Positions 24,629-34,839 are shown, numbered from the stretch's first letter. The stretch is 64,000 nt of DNA from Proteobacteria bacterium ST_bin14 (GCA_002083655.1 MSXR01000001.1:1-64000), one strand, 5' to 3'. A program made the numbers and translations. Notes: a model not told the origin generated them from the letters alone.

Positions 24629-27600
24629 CTATTCGGCAGCGACCATTTCGAGACTGTCGTTGATCGGATAAGCAAGCCGGTTGAGCATTTCCCGGGGCAC
24701 AATCTGCCAGAAATGGCCACTGATCCGATCCCAATCGTCAAGCAACGCGCCCGACCATTTGCTGTCTGTCGCGTCATGATGCGCGCGGATCAGCGCGAGC
24801 AGCACCGATTCCCAGTGGCGCGATGCCAGCCGGTTCCAGGTGATGCTTTCGCCATTGGCACGCTGGGGGAATTGACCGTCGGGATCATAGACAAACGCCA
24901 TGCCCCCGCTCATCCCCGCGCCAAAATTGCCGCCAACCTCACCCAGCACCACCGCGACACCGCCGGTCATATACTCGCAGCCATTGGCCCCACAGCCTTC
25001 CACCACCACGTTGGCGCCCGAATTGCGCACGGCAAAGCGTTCGCCGGCCTGCCCCGCTGCGTAAAGCTGGCCCGATGTGGCACCGTAGAGCACGGTGTTG
25101 CCAATGATCGTGTTGTGCTGGCTGACCAGATTTGAGCTGACCACGGGCCGAACCGCGATAATCCCGCCCGACAGCCCCTTGCCGACATAATCATTGGCGT
25201 CGCCAAATACTTCGATGGTGATCCCCTTGCACAGGAACGCGCCCAAAGATTGCCCCGCGGAACCCCGCAGCCGGACATGGACGTGGCCGTCCGCCAGTTT
25301 CGACATGCCAAAGGTGCGGGTGATCTCGCTCGACAAGCGCGTGCCGACCGCGCGGTGGGTGTTGCGCACCGAATAGGTGAGCTGCATTTTTTCCCCGCGG
25401 GAGAACACCGCCGCTGCATCGCGGATCATCTGCGCATCCAGGCTGTCAGGCACCTCGTTACGCCAGGTTTTCAGGCTGAATCGGCGTTCGTCGTCCGCTG
25501 CGTCAACCTTGGCAAGGATCGGGTTCAGGTCGAGATCGTCAAGATGTTCGGCACCGCGGCTGACCTGACGGAGCAGCTCGGTACGCCCAATCACCTCGTC
25601 CAGGCTGCGAAAGCCGAGCTTGGCGAGAATATCGCGGACTTCCTCGGCGATAAAGGTCATCAGGTTGATCACCTTTTCAGGGGAACCGCCAAATTTCTCG
25701 CGCAGCCGCTCATCCTGCGTACACACACCGACCGGGCAGGTGTTCGAATGGCATTGGCGCACCATGATGCACCCCATCGCGACCAGCGAGAGCGTGCCGA
25801 TGCCGAATTCCTCTGCCCCCAAAATGGCGGCGATCACGATATCGCGCCCGGTGCGTAAGCCACCATCGGTGCGCAGCTTGATGCGGTGGCGCAGGCCGTT
25901 GAGCGTCAACACCTGATTGACCTCTGACAGTCCCATTTCCCACGGCGTGCCGGCATATTTGATGCTGGTTTGCGGCGACGCGCCCGTGCCGCCGACATTA
26001 CCCGACACCAGGATGACATCGGCATGCGCCTTTGCCACGCCCGCCGCGACGGTGCCGATGCCTGCCGAACTGACCAGCTTCACGCACACCCGCGCGCGCG
26101 GATTGATCTGCTTCAGATCATAGATGAGCTGCGCCAAGTCCTCGATCGAATAAATGTCGTGGTGCGGCGGCGGGCTGATCAGCGATACGCCGGGAGTTGC
26201 GTGGCGCAACTTCGCGATGAATTCGGTTACCTTGAAGCCGGGCAGCTGGCCGCCCTCACCAGGTTTTGCGCCTTGAGCAACCTTAATCTCTATCTCGTCG
26301 CATGCATTCAGATATTCCGCCGTCACGCCAAACCGGCCAGATGCGATTTGCTTGATCACCGAATTGGCGTTGTCGCCATTGTCATAGGGCGTGTAGCGCG
26401 ACGGATCTTCGCCGCCCTCGCCCGACACCGCCTTGGCGCCGATGCGGTTCATCGCGATGGCCAGCGTTTCATGCGCTTCGGGGCTTAACGCGCCCAGCGA
26501 CATGCCGGGCGTGACAAAGCGCTTGCGAATTTCGGTTATCGCTTCAACCTGATCAACTGCAATTGCCTCTGCCGGGAAGTTGAACTGGAGCAGATCGCGC
26601 AGATATACCGGCGGCAAATCGGCCACCCCGCGGGAGAATTGCAGATAGGTCGAATAACTGTCGGTCGCGACCGCGGTTTGCAGCAGGTGCATCAGCGGTG
26701 CCGAATAGGCATGGGTCTCGCTGCCCAGCCGCTGGCGGTAAAATCCGCCGATCGGCAGCGTCGTCACCGGGCTGTCAAACGCGGCATCGTGGCGCAACAT
26801 CGCGCTTAGATGGAGTGAGGCATAGCCTTCGCCCGATATCTTGGCGGGCATGCCGGGGAACAGATCATTCACCAGGCTGCGCGACAGGCCGACGGCTTCG
26901 AAATTATAGCCGCCGCGATAGCTGGAGATCACCGCGATCCCCATTTTCGACATGATCTTCAAAATGCCTTCATCAATCGCGGTCTGATGCCGCTTCAGGC
27001 AGTCGGCAAGGCTCAGATCACCAAACAACCCGCGTGCGTGCCGATCCGCAATTGCCGCTTCGGCCAGATAGGCGTTTACAGTGGTGGCGCCCACGCCGAT
27101 CAGCACGGCATAATAATGCGTGTCCAGGCATTCGGCGGTGCGGATGTTGACGCTGGCATAGGATCGCAACCCCTTGCGCACCAGATGCGTGTGCACGGCG
27201 GCTGCCGCCAGCACCCCGGCAATCGCCACGCGGCCCGGCCCGACATTTTCGTCGGAAAGGAACAGGTCGCTATGCCCCATCCGCACGGCTTCCTCTGCCT
27301 GTTGGCGGATGCGCTGGATGGCGGTGCGCAGCGTTTCTGCCCCGCCGCCTGTTTCAAACGTGCAATCAATGTCCGCCGATTGCGCGCCGAAATGCGCCTT
27401 TAGCCGATCCCAATTGGCGCAGGTGAGCACTGGCGAATCGAGCACCAGCACCGCGCTTTCGGCCCCGGCGGGATCAAGAATGTTGGCAAGGTTCCCAAAG
27501 CGCGTCTTCAGGGTCATCACCTGGCGTTCCCGCAAAGGGTCGATTGGCGGGTTGGTGACCTGGCTGAAATTCTGCCGGAAAAACTGGCTGATCAAGCGTG

Positions 27601-29146
27601 GCTTGTCGGAGATGACGGCCAGGGGCGTATCATCGCCCATTGATCCGATTGCTTCCTTGGCACCCTCCACCATCGGCGCCAAAATCAGCTCCATATCCTC
27701 CATCGTCTGCCCGGCCGCGATCTGGCGACGGATCAGCTCGGCGCGCGGATAGCTGTGCACCGGTGCGCCCGGCACCACCGGCAGATCGTCGAGCCCGATG
27801 AACTTGCCGATCATGCTGGCATAATCGACCTCATTGGCGATCCGGTCCTTTACCGCACGATCGTTCAACACCAGGCCTTCGTCGAGGTCGATGGCGATCA
27901 TCTGGCCCGGCCCCAGCCGGCCCTTTTCGATAATCGTCGTTTCCGGCACCACGACCATGCCGCTTTCCGAACCGACGATCAGCAAGCCGTCATCGGTACG
28001 GGTATAGCGAAGCGGGCGGAGCGCGTTGCGGTCCATACCCGCAACGGCCCAGCGGCCATCGGTCATCGCAAGGGCGGCGGGTCCATCCCAGGGCTCCATC
28101 ACGCTGGCGAGATATTCGTACATGGCCAGATGCGCAGGCGGCATTTCGCTGTTCGCCTGCCAGGCTTCGGGCACCAGCATCAGCTTGGCGGTGGGCGCAT
28201 CGCGGCCCGACCGGCAAATCGCCTCAAACGTGGCATCCAGTGCGGCCGTATCACTGGCACCTGCGGGAATAACGGGCTTGATGTCCTCCGAATGCTCGCC
28301 AAACGCCAGGCTCGCCATCTTGATCTCGTGGCTCAGCATCCAGTTTTTGTTGCCGCGGATCGTGTTGATCTCGCCATTATGGGCCAGGCAGCGGAACGGC
28401 TGGGCCAGCCACCATTGCGGGAAAGTGTTGGTCGAATAACGCTGGTGGAAAATCGCCACCCGGCTTTCAAAGCGCAGATCGCGCAAATCGGGATAGAATA
28501 CCGACAGGCTCTCCGCCAGAAACAGCCCCTTGTAGATGATCGACCGGCAGCTGAGCGAACAGATGTAAAAGCCCTGGATTTGGGCAGCGATGATCCGCTT
28601 TTCGATCCGGCGGCGGACAAGATACAGGTTCTTTTCAAACTCGGCGGCGGTTTGCTGATCGGGCATCGGCCCGGCGATCATGATCTGCTCAATCTCGGGG
28701 CGGGTTGCCTGCGCCTTTGGGCCGATTACCGACACATCAACCGGCACCTGCCGCCAGCCGTAAATGGTATAGCCTTCCTCGATGATCGCGCTTTCCACGA
28801 TCGTCCGGCACGCCTCCTGCGCAGATAAATCGGTGCGCGGCAGGAATATCATGCCCACCGCCAACCGGTTCGGCATTGGCCGGTGGCCTGATAGCGCCAC
28901 GGCATCTTCAAAAAACGCGGTCGGCAAATCGACATGCAGCCCGGCACCGTCGCCCGTCTTGCCATCGGCGTCCACAGCACCCCGGTGCCACACCGCCTTC
29001 AGCGCATCGATCGCCGATTGGACGACGCGGCGATTGGGCTTGCCATCGGTCGCCGCGACCAGGCCGACACCGCACGCGTCGGATTCCATATCGGGGCGGT
29101 ACATGCCGTGTTCGGCAATGCGGGCGCGTTCGGATTGAGTGGTCAT
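24629..29146 (-). CDS. gltB: glutamate synthase (NADPH) large subunit
   Basis: A 1505-residue glutamate synthase alpha subunit, catalysing transfer of the glutamine amide to 2-oxoglutarate. The class II amidotransferase domain begins after a propeptide, with Cys25 in DACGVG expected to be the mature N-terminal nucleophile. The central and FMN-binding synthase domains follow (GEGGEDPSRY, AQGAKPGEGGQLPG), then the 3Fe-4S cluster Cys pattern in CIMVRQCHSNTCPVGVC and the C-terminal beta-helix (GxxG repeats). Length is normal. It follows gltD by 40 bases in one operon. Confidence 0.97.
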   Translation of the reverse strand: MTTQSERARIAEHGMYRPDMESDACGVGLVAATDGKPNRRVVQSAIDALKAVWHRGAVDADGKTGDGAGLHVDLPTAFFEDAVALSGHRPMPNRLAVGMIFLPRTDLSAQEACRTIVESAIIEEGYTIYGWRQVPVDVSVIGPKAQATRPEIEQIMIAGPMPDQQTAAEFEKNLYLVRRRIEKRIIAAQIQGFYICSLSCRSIIYKGLFLAESLSVFYPDLRDLRFESRVAIFHQRYSTNTFPQWWLAQPFRCLAHNGEINTIRGNKNWMLSHEIKMASLAFGEHSEDIKPVIPAGASDTAALDATFEAICRSGRDAPTAKLMLVPEAWQANSEMPPAHLAMYEYLASVMEPWDGPAALAMTDGRWAVAGMDRNALRPLRYTRTDDGLLIVGSESGMVVVPETTIIEKGRLGPGQMIAIDLDEGLVLNDRAVKDRIANEVDYASMIGKFIGLDDLPVVPGAPVHSYPRAELIRRQIAAGQTMEDMELILAPMVEGAKEAIGSMGDDTPLAVISDKPRLISQFFRQNFSQVTNPPIDPLRERQVMTLKTRFGNLANILDPAGAESAVLVLDSPVLTCANWDRLKAHFGAQSADIDCTFETGGGAETLRTAIQRIRQQAEEAVRMGHSDLFLSDENVGPGRVAIAGVLAAAAVHTHLVRKGLRSYASVNIRTAECLDTHYYAVLIGVGATTVNAYLAEAAIADRHARGLFGDLSLADCLKRHQTAIDEGILKIMSKMGIAVISSYRGGYNFEAVGLSRSLVNDLFPGMPAKISGEGYASLHLSAMLRHDAAFDSPVTTLPIGGFYRQRLGSETHAYSAPLMHLLQTAVATDSYSTYLQFSRGVADLPPVYLRDLLQFNFPAEAIAVDQVEAITEIRKRFVTPGMSLGALSPEAHETLAIAMNRIGAKAVSGEGGEDPSRYTPYDNGDNANSVIKQIASGRFGVTAEYLNACDEIEIKVAQGAKPGEGGQLPGFKVTEFIAKLRHATPGVSLISPPPHHDIYSIEDLAQLIYDLKQINPRARVCVKLVSSAGIGTVAAGVAKAHADVILVSGNVGGTGASPQTSIKYAGTPWEMGLSEVNQVLTLNGLRHRIKLRTDGGLRTGRDIVIAAILGAEEFGIGTLSLVAMGCIMVRQCHSNTCPVGVCTQDERLREKFGGSPEKVINLMTFIAEEVRDILAKLGFRSLDEVIGRTELLRQVSRGAEHLDDLDLNPILAKVDAADDERRFSLKTWRNEVPDSLDAQMIRDAAAVFSRGEKMQLTYSVRNTHRAVGTRLSSEITRTFGMSKLADGHVHVRLRGSAGQSLGAFLCKGITIEVFGDANDYVGKGLSGGIIAVRPVVSSNLVSQHNTIIGNTVLYGATSGQLYAAGQAGERFAVRNSGANVVVEGCGANGCEYMTGGVAVVLGEVGGNFGAGMSGGMAFVYDPDGQFPQRANGESITWNRLASRHWESVLLALIRAHHDATDSKWSGALLDDWDRISGHFWQIVPREMLNRLAYPINDSLEMVAAE

Positions 29147-29186
29147 ATATCGGTTCCGTGGACGGTAGCAGCGATTTGTGCGGTGA

Positions 29187-30629
29187 TCATGCGGCCTGCC
29201 TTTGCGCAGTCGCCTTGGCCTTCAACCATGCGTGCATCCGCTCACTCACATCGCGGGCATCGCGGATCGCCCAGACGACCAGGCTTGCGCCACGCACAAT
29301 GTCGCCAGCGGCAAATACGCCGTCCAAATTGGTCATCATCGTCTTGCTGTCGGTGCGGATCGTCCCCCAGCGGGTGACCCCCAGCGTCGGCGCGCCGAAC
29401 AGTACGGGCAGCGGCTCTGCATCAAAACCCAGCGCTTTGATCACCAGTGTGGCGGGCAGGGTCATGTCGCTTCCGGGCTCCGCCTCAGGCGAGCGACGCC
29501 CGCTGGAATCGGGCGCGCCGAGCCGCATCCGGCTGGTCCGCACAGCATTCACGCTATCCCCTGCGTCAAAGCCTTGCGGGGCGGCAAGCCAGACGAACTC
29601 AACACCCTCTTCCTCGGCATTGGCGACTTCGCGCTGCGATCCCGGCATGTTCGCCCGGTCGCGCCGGTACAGGCATTTGACCGATGCTGCCCCCTGACGA
29701 ACGGCAGTGCGCACGCAATCCATTGCGGTATCGCCGCCGCCGATCACCACGACATGTTTGCCCGCTGCGTTCAGCGCGCCGCTATCGAACGCCGGCACAG
29801 CATCGCCAAATCCCTTGCGGTTCGATGCGATCAGATAATCCAACGCCTCGACGATCCCGTCGGTGCCAACGCCGGGTGCCTTGATCTCGCGCGCCTTGTA
29901 CACGCCCGTCGCGATCAGCACCGCATCATGGCGTGCGCGCAGATCGTCCAGGCTGGCATCACGCCCCACCTCAAAATTCTGCTGAAATATGATCCCGGCG
30001 GTGGCCAGCCGGTCAATGCGGCGCATCACCACGGGTTTTTCCAGCTTGAAACCAGGAATCCCATAGGTCAGCAGCCCGCCCGCACGGTCATGCCGGTCAT
30101 AGATCGTCACGTCATACCCCAGCGCGCGCAGATATTCCGCCGTGCTTAACCCCGCCGGGCCGGAGCCGATAATGCCCACCGATTGGCCGCGCGCGGGGCC
30201 GGGCACCAGCGGCTCCACCCAGCCATTGTCCCAGGCGGTGTCGGTGATGAACTTTTCCACCGCACCAATGGTGACCGCGCCGTGCCCCGAAAATTCGATC
30301 ACGCAATTACCCTCGCACAACCGGTCCTGCGGGCAGATGCGACCGCAAATCTCGGGCATGGTCGAGGTCGAGTTGCTCAGTTCATACGCCTCGCGCAGCC
30401 GCCCCTCTGCCGTCAGCCGCAGCCAATCGGGGATGTGGTTGTGCAGCGGGCAATGCACCGCGCAATAGGGAACGCCGCATTGTGAACAGCGCCCCGCCTG
30501 CTCCTCACCATCGGGGGCGGCATAGCGGCTGGCGATTTCCTGAAAATCCTCGGCACGCAAACCGGGCGCGCGCTTGGTGGGATAGGCCTGGCCCGTCCCG
30601 ACAAATTGCAGCATTGTTTCACCAGCCAT
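29187..30629 (-). CDS. gltD: glutamate synthase small subunit
   Basis: A 480-residue beta subunit of glutamate synthase that passes electrons from NADPH through FAD and 4Fe-4S clusters to GltB. N-terminal cluster cysteines are seen in CSQCGVPYCAVHCPLHN and CGRICPQDRLCEGNC. The FAD motif GSGPAGLSTAEYL is near residue 155 and the NADPH motif VVIGGGDTAMDCVRTA near 290. It is first in the gltDB operon. Confidence 0.96.
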   Translation of the reverse strand: MAGETMLQFVGTGQAYPTKRAPGLRAEDFQEIASRYAAPDGEEQAGRCSQCGVPYCAVHCPLHNHIPDWLRLTAEGRLREAYELSNSTSTMPEICGRICPQDRLCEGNCVIEFSGHGAVTIGAVEKFITDTAWDNGWVEPLVPGPARGQSVGIIGSGPAGLSTAEYLRALGYDVTIYDRHDRAGGLLTYGIPGFKLEKPVVMRRIDRLATAGIIFQQNFEVGRDASLDDLRARHDAVLIATGVYKAREIKAPGVGTDGIVEALDYLIASNRKGFGDAVPAFDSGALNAAGKHVVVIGGGDTAMDCVRTAVRQGAASVKCLYRRDRANMPGSQREVANAEEEGVEFVWLAAPQGFDAGDSVNAVRTSRMRLGAPDSSGRRSPEAEPGSDMTLPATLVIKALGFDAEPLPVLFGAPTLGVTRWGTIRTDSKTMMTNLDGVFAAGDIVRGASLVVWAIRDARDVSERMHAWLKAKATAQRQAA

Positions 30630-30789
30630 CGCGTATCCCCGATAATCAGGGGTCGATTACGCCAGAGAAACTGCCGAGTCACGCATTTTTGCGTTATTGG
30701 GACAGTAGTGATTACCTAATAACCGGGCAATCTGGACGAAGGGTGCAGAATGCAGGATAATTTGCGCTCGTGATATGGCCGATCCGGGC

Positions 30790-31599
30790 CTATTTGCTCA
30801 TCAGCCAGATCAGCGCTGTGCTGCCCGCGACGATTCGGTACCAGGCAAATGGCCCAAACCCATATTTGCTGACGATGCCGACGAACCAGCGCACCACCAG
30901 CAACGCCACCACAAACGCCACCACAAAACCAATCGCAATCCCGGTCAACCCAATGCTGTTGGCGGCCTGCAGATCATCATGGTGGCGGATCAATTCCAGC
31001 GTCGTTGCGCCCAGCATCGTCGGGACAGCGAGGAAAAAGCTGAATTCCGCTGCCGTCCGCCGATCAACCCCCAGCGACAATGCGCCCATGATCGTCGCCC
31101 CTGACCGGCTGACCCCGGGCACCATCGCCAGGCACTGCATCAGGCCAATGCCGATCGCCGTCTTCACCGGCACATCGGCGATTCCTGTGGTGGTGCCCGG
31201 CTTGATCAGCCGTTCGATGATCAGGATCGCGACGCCGCCGACAATCAGGGCCACTGCAACAACGATGGGTTGGAGCAACAGCGCCTCGATCTGCTTCAGG
31301 AACAGCAACCCCACGACCACAGCGGGAATGAACGCGATCAGCAGATTGCGGACAAACCTTACCGAAACCGGATTAAACCGCACCAATCCGACCAAAACGG
31401 CCCAAAAAGTGCGCCAATACAGCACGACAACCGCCAAAATCGACCCAAGTTGGATGACAATGTTGAACAATTGCCAGCGCTGATCATCATACCCCAGCAG
31501 CGCTCCGGCCAGAATCAGGTGCCCGGTTGATGACACCGGCAAAAATTCCGTAATCCCCTCAACAATCGCAAGCAGGATGATTGATAACAGGTCGGACAC
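30790..31599 (-). CDS. uppP: undecaprenyl-diphosphate phosphatase
   Basis: A UppP/BacA-family integral membrane phosphatase of about 269 residues that recycles undecaprenyl diphosphate for peptidoglycan and glycan assembly. Motifs EGITEFLPVSSTGHL near residue 12 and GVSRSGATIMGALS near 160 form the active site. Start GTG 31599 is chosen because AAGGGGGA lies just upstream; a longer frame begins at 31623. About eight membrane segments are present. Confidence 0.95.
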   Translation of the reverse strand: MSDLLSIILLAIVEGITEFLPVSSTGHLILAGALLGYDDQRWQLFNIVIQLGSILAVVVLYWRTFWAVLVGLVRFNPVSVRFVRNLLIAFIPAVVVGLLFLKQIEALLLQPIVVAVALIVGGVAILIIERLIKPGTTTGIADVPVKTAIGIGLMQCLAMVPGVSRSGATIMGALSLGVDRRTAAEFSFFLAVPTMLGATTLELIRHHDDLQAANSIGLTGIAIGFVVAFVVALLVVRWFVGIVSKYGFGPFAWYRIVAGSTALIWLMSK

Positions 31600-31659
31600 G
31601 CTTCCCCCTTTGGCGGCGGCCAAGGCAATTGCCCAGCCAAGCGGCCTTCCTAGACCGGT

Positions 31660-32595
31660 TCAGGCAGTGGCGTCGCTCGAAAAACGTCCCTGGCGACGAT
31701 ACTGGACCAGCCAGCTCGGCGCGACGCTGACCAGCGGAGTCGGCTGAATCCCGAATGCCGCAATCGACTCTGCGGCTGCGCTGACGATGTTATCGCTTTG
31801 CAGCATCCGCCATTGATCGCGGGTAATCGGCGCGCCGGGCATGAACCCGAACGACGCAATCATCGACCCGACCGCATCCGGCAGATCAATGATCGCAGCG
31901 TTCCTGCCGATCGCCCTGGCAATCCAGCGGACCAGCTCGCCCATTGAAATAACGTCCGGCCCGCCAAGCTCAAACGTCTTGCCACCAAAGCCCGCCGGAT
32001 CGGCCAGGCTGGCAACCACTGCACTGGCAACATCGGCAACATAAATGGGCTGAAACCGGGTGGCGGCGCGCAACACAGGTACGGCGGGGGCAGCAACGAT
32101 CAACCCCGCAAAGCGATTGACGAACTGGTCCTCGCGCCCGAACACGATGGATGGGCGCAAAATGGTCGCGCCGGGAAACGCGGCGCGCACTGCGGACTCG
32201 CCTTCACCCTTGGTGCGGCCATAATCCGAAGCCGATTGCGCATCCGCACCAATCGCCGATAGGTGAACGAGTGCAGTCGCCCCGGCAGCTTTTGCCGCTT
32301 CTGCTACGTGGCGCGCGCCCTCTGCCTGAAACGCCTTGAAATCACCCTTCAAGATGCCGACCAGGTTGACCACCCCGTCGCTATTCTGCAGCGCGCGGGC
32401 AAGCGATTCGGGCTTGCGCACATCCGCCGCCACAAACTGCGTCTGGCCCAGCGCGCCCAGCGGCCGCAAAAATTCCGCACCACGCACATCGCGTTGGGCA
32501 ATACGCACCCTGGCGCCCATCGCCAGCAGTGATTGCGCCACATAGCGACCCAGAAATCCTCCGCCGCCAACCAGCGTTATGAGCTTGTCCTTCAT
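31660..32595 (-). CDS. NDUFA9-like NAD(P)-binding protein of the complex I accessory family
   Basis: An atypical SDR of about 311 residues starting LITLVGGGGFLGRYVAQ, a Rossmann motif typical of complex I NDUFA9 subunit-family proteins common in alphaproteobacteria. RPSIVFGREDQFVNRFA near residue 150 and ELGGPDVISMGEL near 215 are also family-like. In mitochondria the homologue helps assemble complex I and binds NADPH. In bacteria the role is less clear. Start ATG 32595 fits the fold; the frame runs on to 32721 without support. Confidence 0.88.
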   Translation of the reverse strand: MKDKLITLVGGGGFLGRYVAQSLLAMGARVRIAQRDVRGAEFLRPLGALGQTQFVAADVRKPESLARALQNSDGVVNLVGILKGDFKAFQAEGARHVAEAAKAAGATALVHLSAIGADAQSASDYGRTKGEGESAVRAAFPGATILRPSIVFGREDQFVNRFAGLIVAAPAVPVLRAATRFQPIYVADVASAVVASLADPAGFGGKTFELGGPDVISMGELVRWIARAIGRNAAIIDLPDAVGSMIASFGFMPGAPITRDQWRMLQSDNIVSAAAESIAAFGIQPTPLVSVAPSWLVQYRRQGRFSSDATA

Positions 32596-32775
32596 CGCTG
32601 CTCCGCCCTTCATATCGTTGATCGCCGCGCCCGCCGCTTTTCGCCGCCGACACTGCGCTCCATGCCGGGGGCGCGGGCAAACGGCAAGGCTGACCGAAAG
32701 TCTGTAACCCGTGATTGACAACCCCGCCCAGCGTCCCCTAGAGCGCCCGACCTACCTGATGTTGAAGTCTCTGGG

Positions 32776-32862
32776 GCCCAGATGGCGGAATTGGTAGACG
32801 CACCAGCTTCAGGTGCTGGCGCTCGCAAGGGCGTGGAGGTTCGAGTCCTCTTCTGGGCACCA
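32776..32862 (+). tRNA. tRNA-Leu (anticodon CAG)
   Basis: An 87-base tRNA including an encoded CCA. The acceptor arms GCCCAGA and TCTGGGC pair perfectly, the anticodon stem is CCAGC/GCTGG with loop TTCAGGT (anticodon CAG at 32810-32812), a long class II variable arm is present, and the T arm reads GGTTCGAGTCC. The 3' part of the gene is the apparent attachment site of the adjacent serine recombinase element, whose reading frame runs antisense into it. Confidence 0.97.
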
Positions 32863-34455
32863 CTTCCGGTCAAAACTGGGCACCGCGCCGCAAGCCGCTG
32901 GATCGCCCTTCTGAGCGGCGTTTTCGAGCGCAGCCCTTGACCCCGCTATCACGATTTCATTGTCGTTGACTGTGACGCTAGAGACTAGCAAGCGCACATA
33001 GGCGCGGCGCATTGCGCTATTCTCGGCCGCAATACTTGCGCGAAGAGCCTGCCCGAAACGTTGGACGGCTTCATCGGTGATTTGGTTCGATGCGCTGCCA
33101 AGCTGGCCGGCAAGACTGCGCTCAGTCTCGGAGAGAGCGGCGATGGAGGCGTTTGCCTCAGCCAATGTCGCCGCGAAGATCGGGTCGCGAACGCTCATCA
33201 TGCCTTCCTGGACGATCTCCAATAGCCGTCGGAGTCGTGTCTCTGCCCCAATGCGTTCGCGACGAACTCGGTCGAGGTCCTTCTCGCGACGTTGTCGCGC
33301 CTCATCCGATCGATCGAGGACTTCTGCGAGGAGCAGGCGAAGCCGGTCGGGCGCAAGCACGCGATGGAGCAGGCCGTCGAGGACGAGCGAGTCTAGTGCG
33401 TCTTCGCGGATCGACTTGCTGCGACAGATGTCGGCACCCGCCGTCGCTTTGCTATTGCAGACATAGTAGCGGTATTGTCCACCCTTGCCGCTGCGGATCA
33501 CCATGCCGGCATTACAGCCAGCATGGCCACACTTCGCCAGCCCGCCGAGCAGAACCGGAGAATTCGTAGTGCGTGGCGCCGTGACGCGCGGCGCTGCCTT
33601 CGCGCGTATCGCGGCGACGCGCGCCATGACATCCGGCTCGATGATCTTGGGACATGCGACGACGATCTCGTCGGCGAAGTTCGGCACCACACCTCGATCG
33701 TCACGGGTCCGGTCCCGGTATGACCCCGCATAATGCTCTCGGGTGAGGATCCCATCGACATTGCTGTTGTGGAACTTGCGCCCGCGCAGCGTGTAGCCGT
33801 TGTCGTTGAGATATTTGGCGATCGCGCGGGTGCCCATTGGCTGACCGGTGAGCCCGACACATGCCAGGTGCACGATGAGCCGAACGACCACCGCCTCACC
33901 TTCATGCACGGCCAGCTTTTTGCGCTCCTTACGCCCGTCGACGCTCGCCACATAGGCTGTGTAGCCGAATGGCACCACGCCGCCGTTCCAATTTCCGGCG
34001 CGGGCGTTGCCGCGACGGTCGCGGCAGGTAAACGTCGCCGCGTCGTTGGCGTATTTCTCGTTCATGACCGCGATGAACCCGCGCATCATCTTGCTGTTGG
34101 GATCGTCGCCCATGCCTTCGGTGACCGAGATCAACCTTACCCCCGCCTCGGTGAGCTTGTGCTCTGCGGTAACCTGCGTGAGGAGACGCCGCGTGAAGCG
34201 GTTCAACGCATAAACGACGACGACATGAGCAGGACGAGACGGTGAGGTCGCCAATGCGATCATGCGGTCGAACTGCTTGCGCTGCAGCTTTCGCCCAGAG
34301 ACGTTCAACTCTTCGAACACCTCGGCGACCGCGATTCCGTCGCGTTCACACAGCGCGCGGCAGGCAGCCTCCTGTGCTGCACTGGAGGCGTTGTTCCCGC
34401 CTTCGTCGTCGTTGCTCACCCGGAGATAAATGAAGGCGCGTCGCGTGTCGGTCAT
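32809..34455 (-). CDS. large serine recombinase (site-specific integrase) next to tRNA-Leu
   Basis: A 548-residue large serine recombinase. The resolvase domain starts FIYLRVSNDDEG with the catalytic Ser near residue 14. The Recombinase domain lies at about 165-275 (FGYTAYV to HYAGSYRD), the zinc ribbon at about 305-350 (KCGHAGCNAG, YYVCNSK, ICRSKS), and a long coiled coil at about 380-450. The last 17 codons are antisense to the tRNA-Leu gene (WCPEEDSNLHALASAST) and the TGA stop overlaps the anticodon. The C-terminus is thus set by the attachment site. It would integrate and excise the element. Tyrosine recombinases are the usual users of tRNA ends, so a serine recombinase here is unusual. 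Confidence 0.92.
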   Translation of the reverse strand: MTDTRRAFIYLRVSNDDEGGNNASSAAQEAACRALCERDGIAVAEVFEELNVSGRKLQRKQFDRMIALATSPSRPAHVVVVYALNRFTRRLLTQVTAEHKLTEAGVRLISVTEGMGDDPNSKMMRGFIAVMNEKYANDAATFTCRDRRGNARAGNWNGGVVPFGYTAYVASVDGRKERKKLAVHEGEAVVVRLIVHLACVGLTGQPMGTRAIAKYLNDNGYTLRGRKFHNSNVDGILTREHYAGSYRDRTRDDRGVVPNFADEIVVACPKIIEPDVMARVAAIRAKAAPRVTAPRTTNSPVLLGGLAKCGHAGCNAGMVIRSGKGGQYRYYVCNSKATAGADICRSKSIREDALDSLVLDGLLHRVLAPDRLRLLLAEVLDRSDEARQRREKDLDRVRRERIGAETRLRRLLEIVQEGMMSVRDPIFAATLAEANASIAALSETERSLAGQLGSASNQITDEAVQRFGQALRASIAAENSAMRRAYVRLLVSSVTVNDNEIVIAGSRAALENAAQKGDPAACGAVPSFDRKWCPEEDSNLHALASAST

Positions 34456-34461
34456 GGTTGG

Positions 34462-34674
34462 TCATTTTCTCGTCGTTTCGGGCTCACCCTCGAGCAGGCT
34501 CGCGAGCGTTTCATTGAGGTGTTGCAGGATCAGGTCGGCTTCGCCCGGCAAAATCGGGAGGGTTTCAACGATGTTTGTGTGCACAACCTGCCGCGATCCT
34601 GAGCACGGACGTGTGACCGACCCCCCGTTCGAAGGCCCTGTCGGTGGATCGTTTTCGCATCGCTCCCGGCTCAT
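34462..34674 (-). CDS. small ORF upstream of the recombinase
   Basis: A frame of up to 70 codons that ends seven bases before the recombinase start. The C-terminal 40 residues (from VHTNIVETLP through LILQHLNETLASLLEGE) look protein-like, with an amphipathic helix, while the N-terminal part is low in quality, so a GTG start near 34582 is possible. It may be a small recombination accessory factor or a leader peptide coupled to the recombinase. No family is recognised. Confidence 0.4.
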   Translation of the reverse strand: MSRERCENDPPTGPSNGGSVTRPCSGSRQVVHTNIVETLPILPGEADLILQHLNETLASLLEGEPETTRK

Positions 34675-34839
34675 TCGGCCGGCATCTCACGGGCTGCGCG
34701 CTACGAGCTTGGGACATTCTGAAAGATTTCTGGGGGTGAGCTTGGGGCGAGTGATCCAAGTGGGATCTGAACAAAGAAAGGCTTATGTCATGCTCGCTTC
34801 ACCCTCGCCGCTATTTGCCTCTTTATCGTTTATCGCCTG

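Noticed and set aside
27755..28828. 357-codon plus-strand frame inside gltB
   Set aside because: Antisense to the conserved amidotransferase domain of glutamate synthase.
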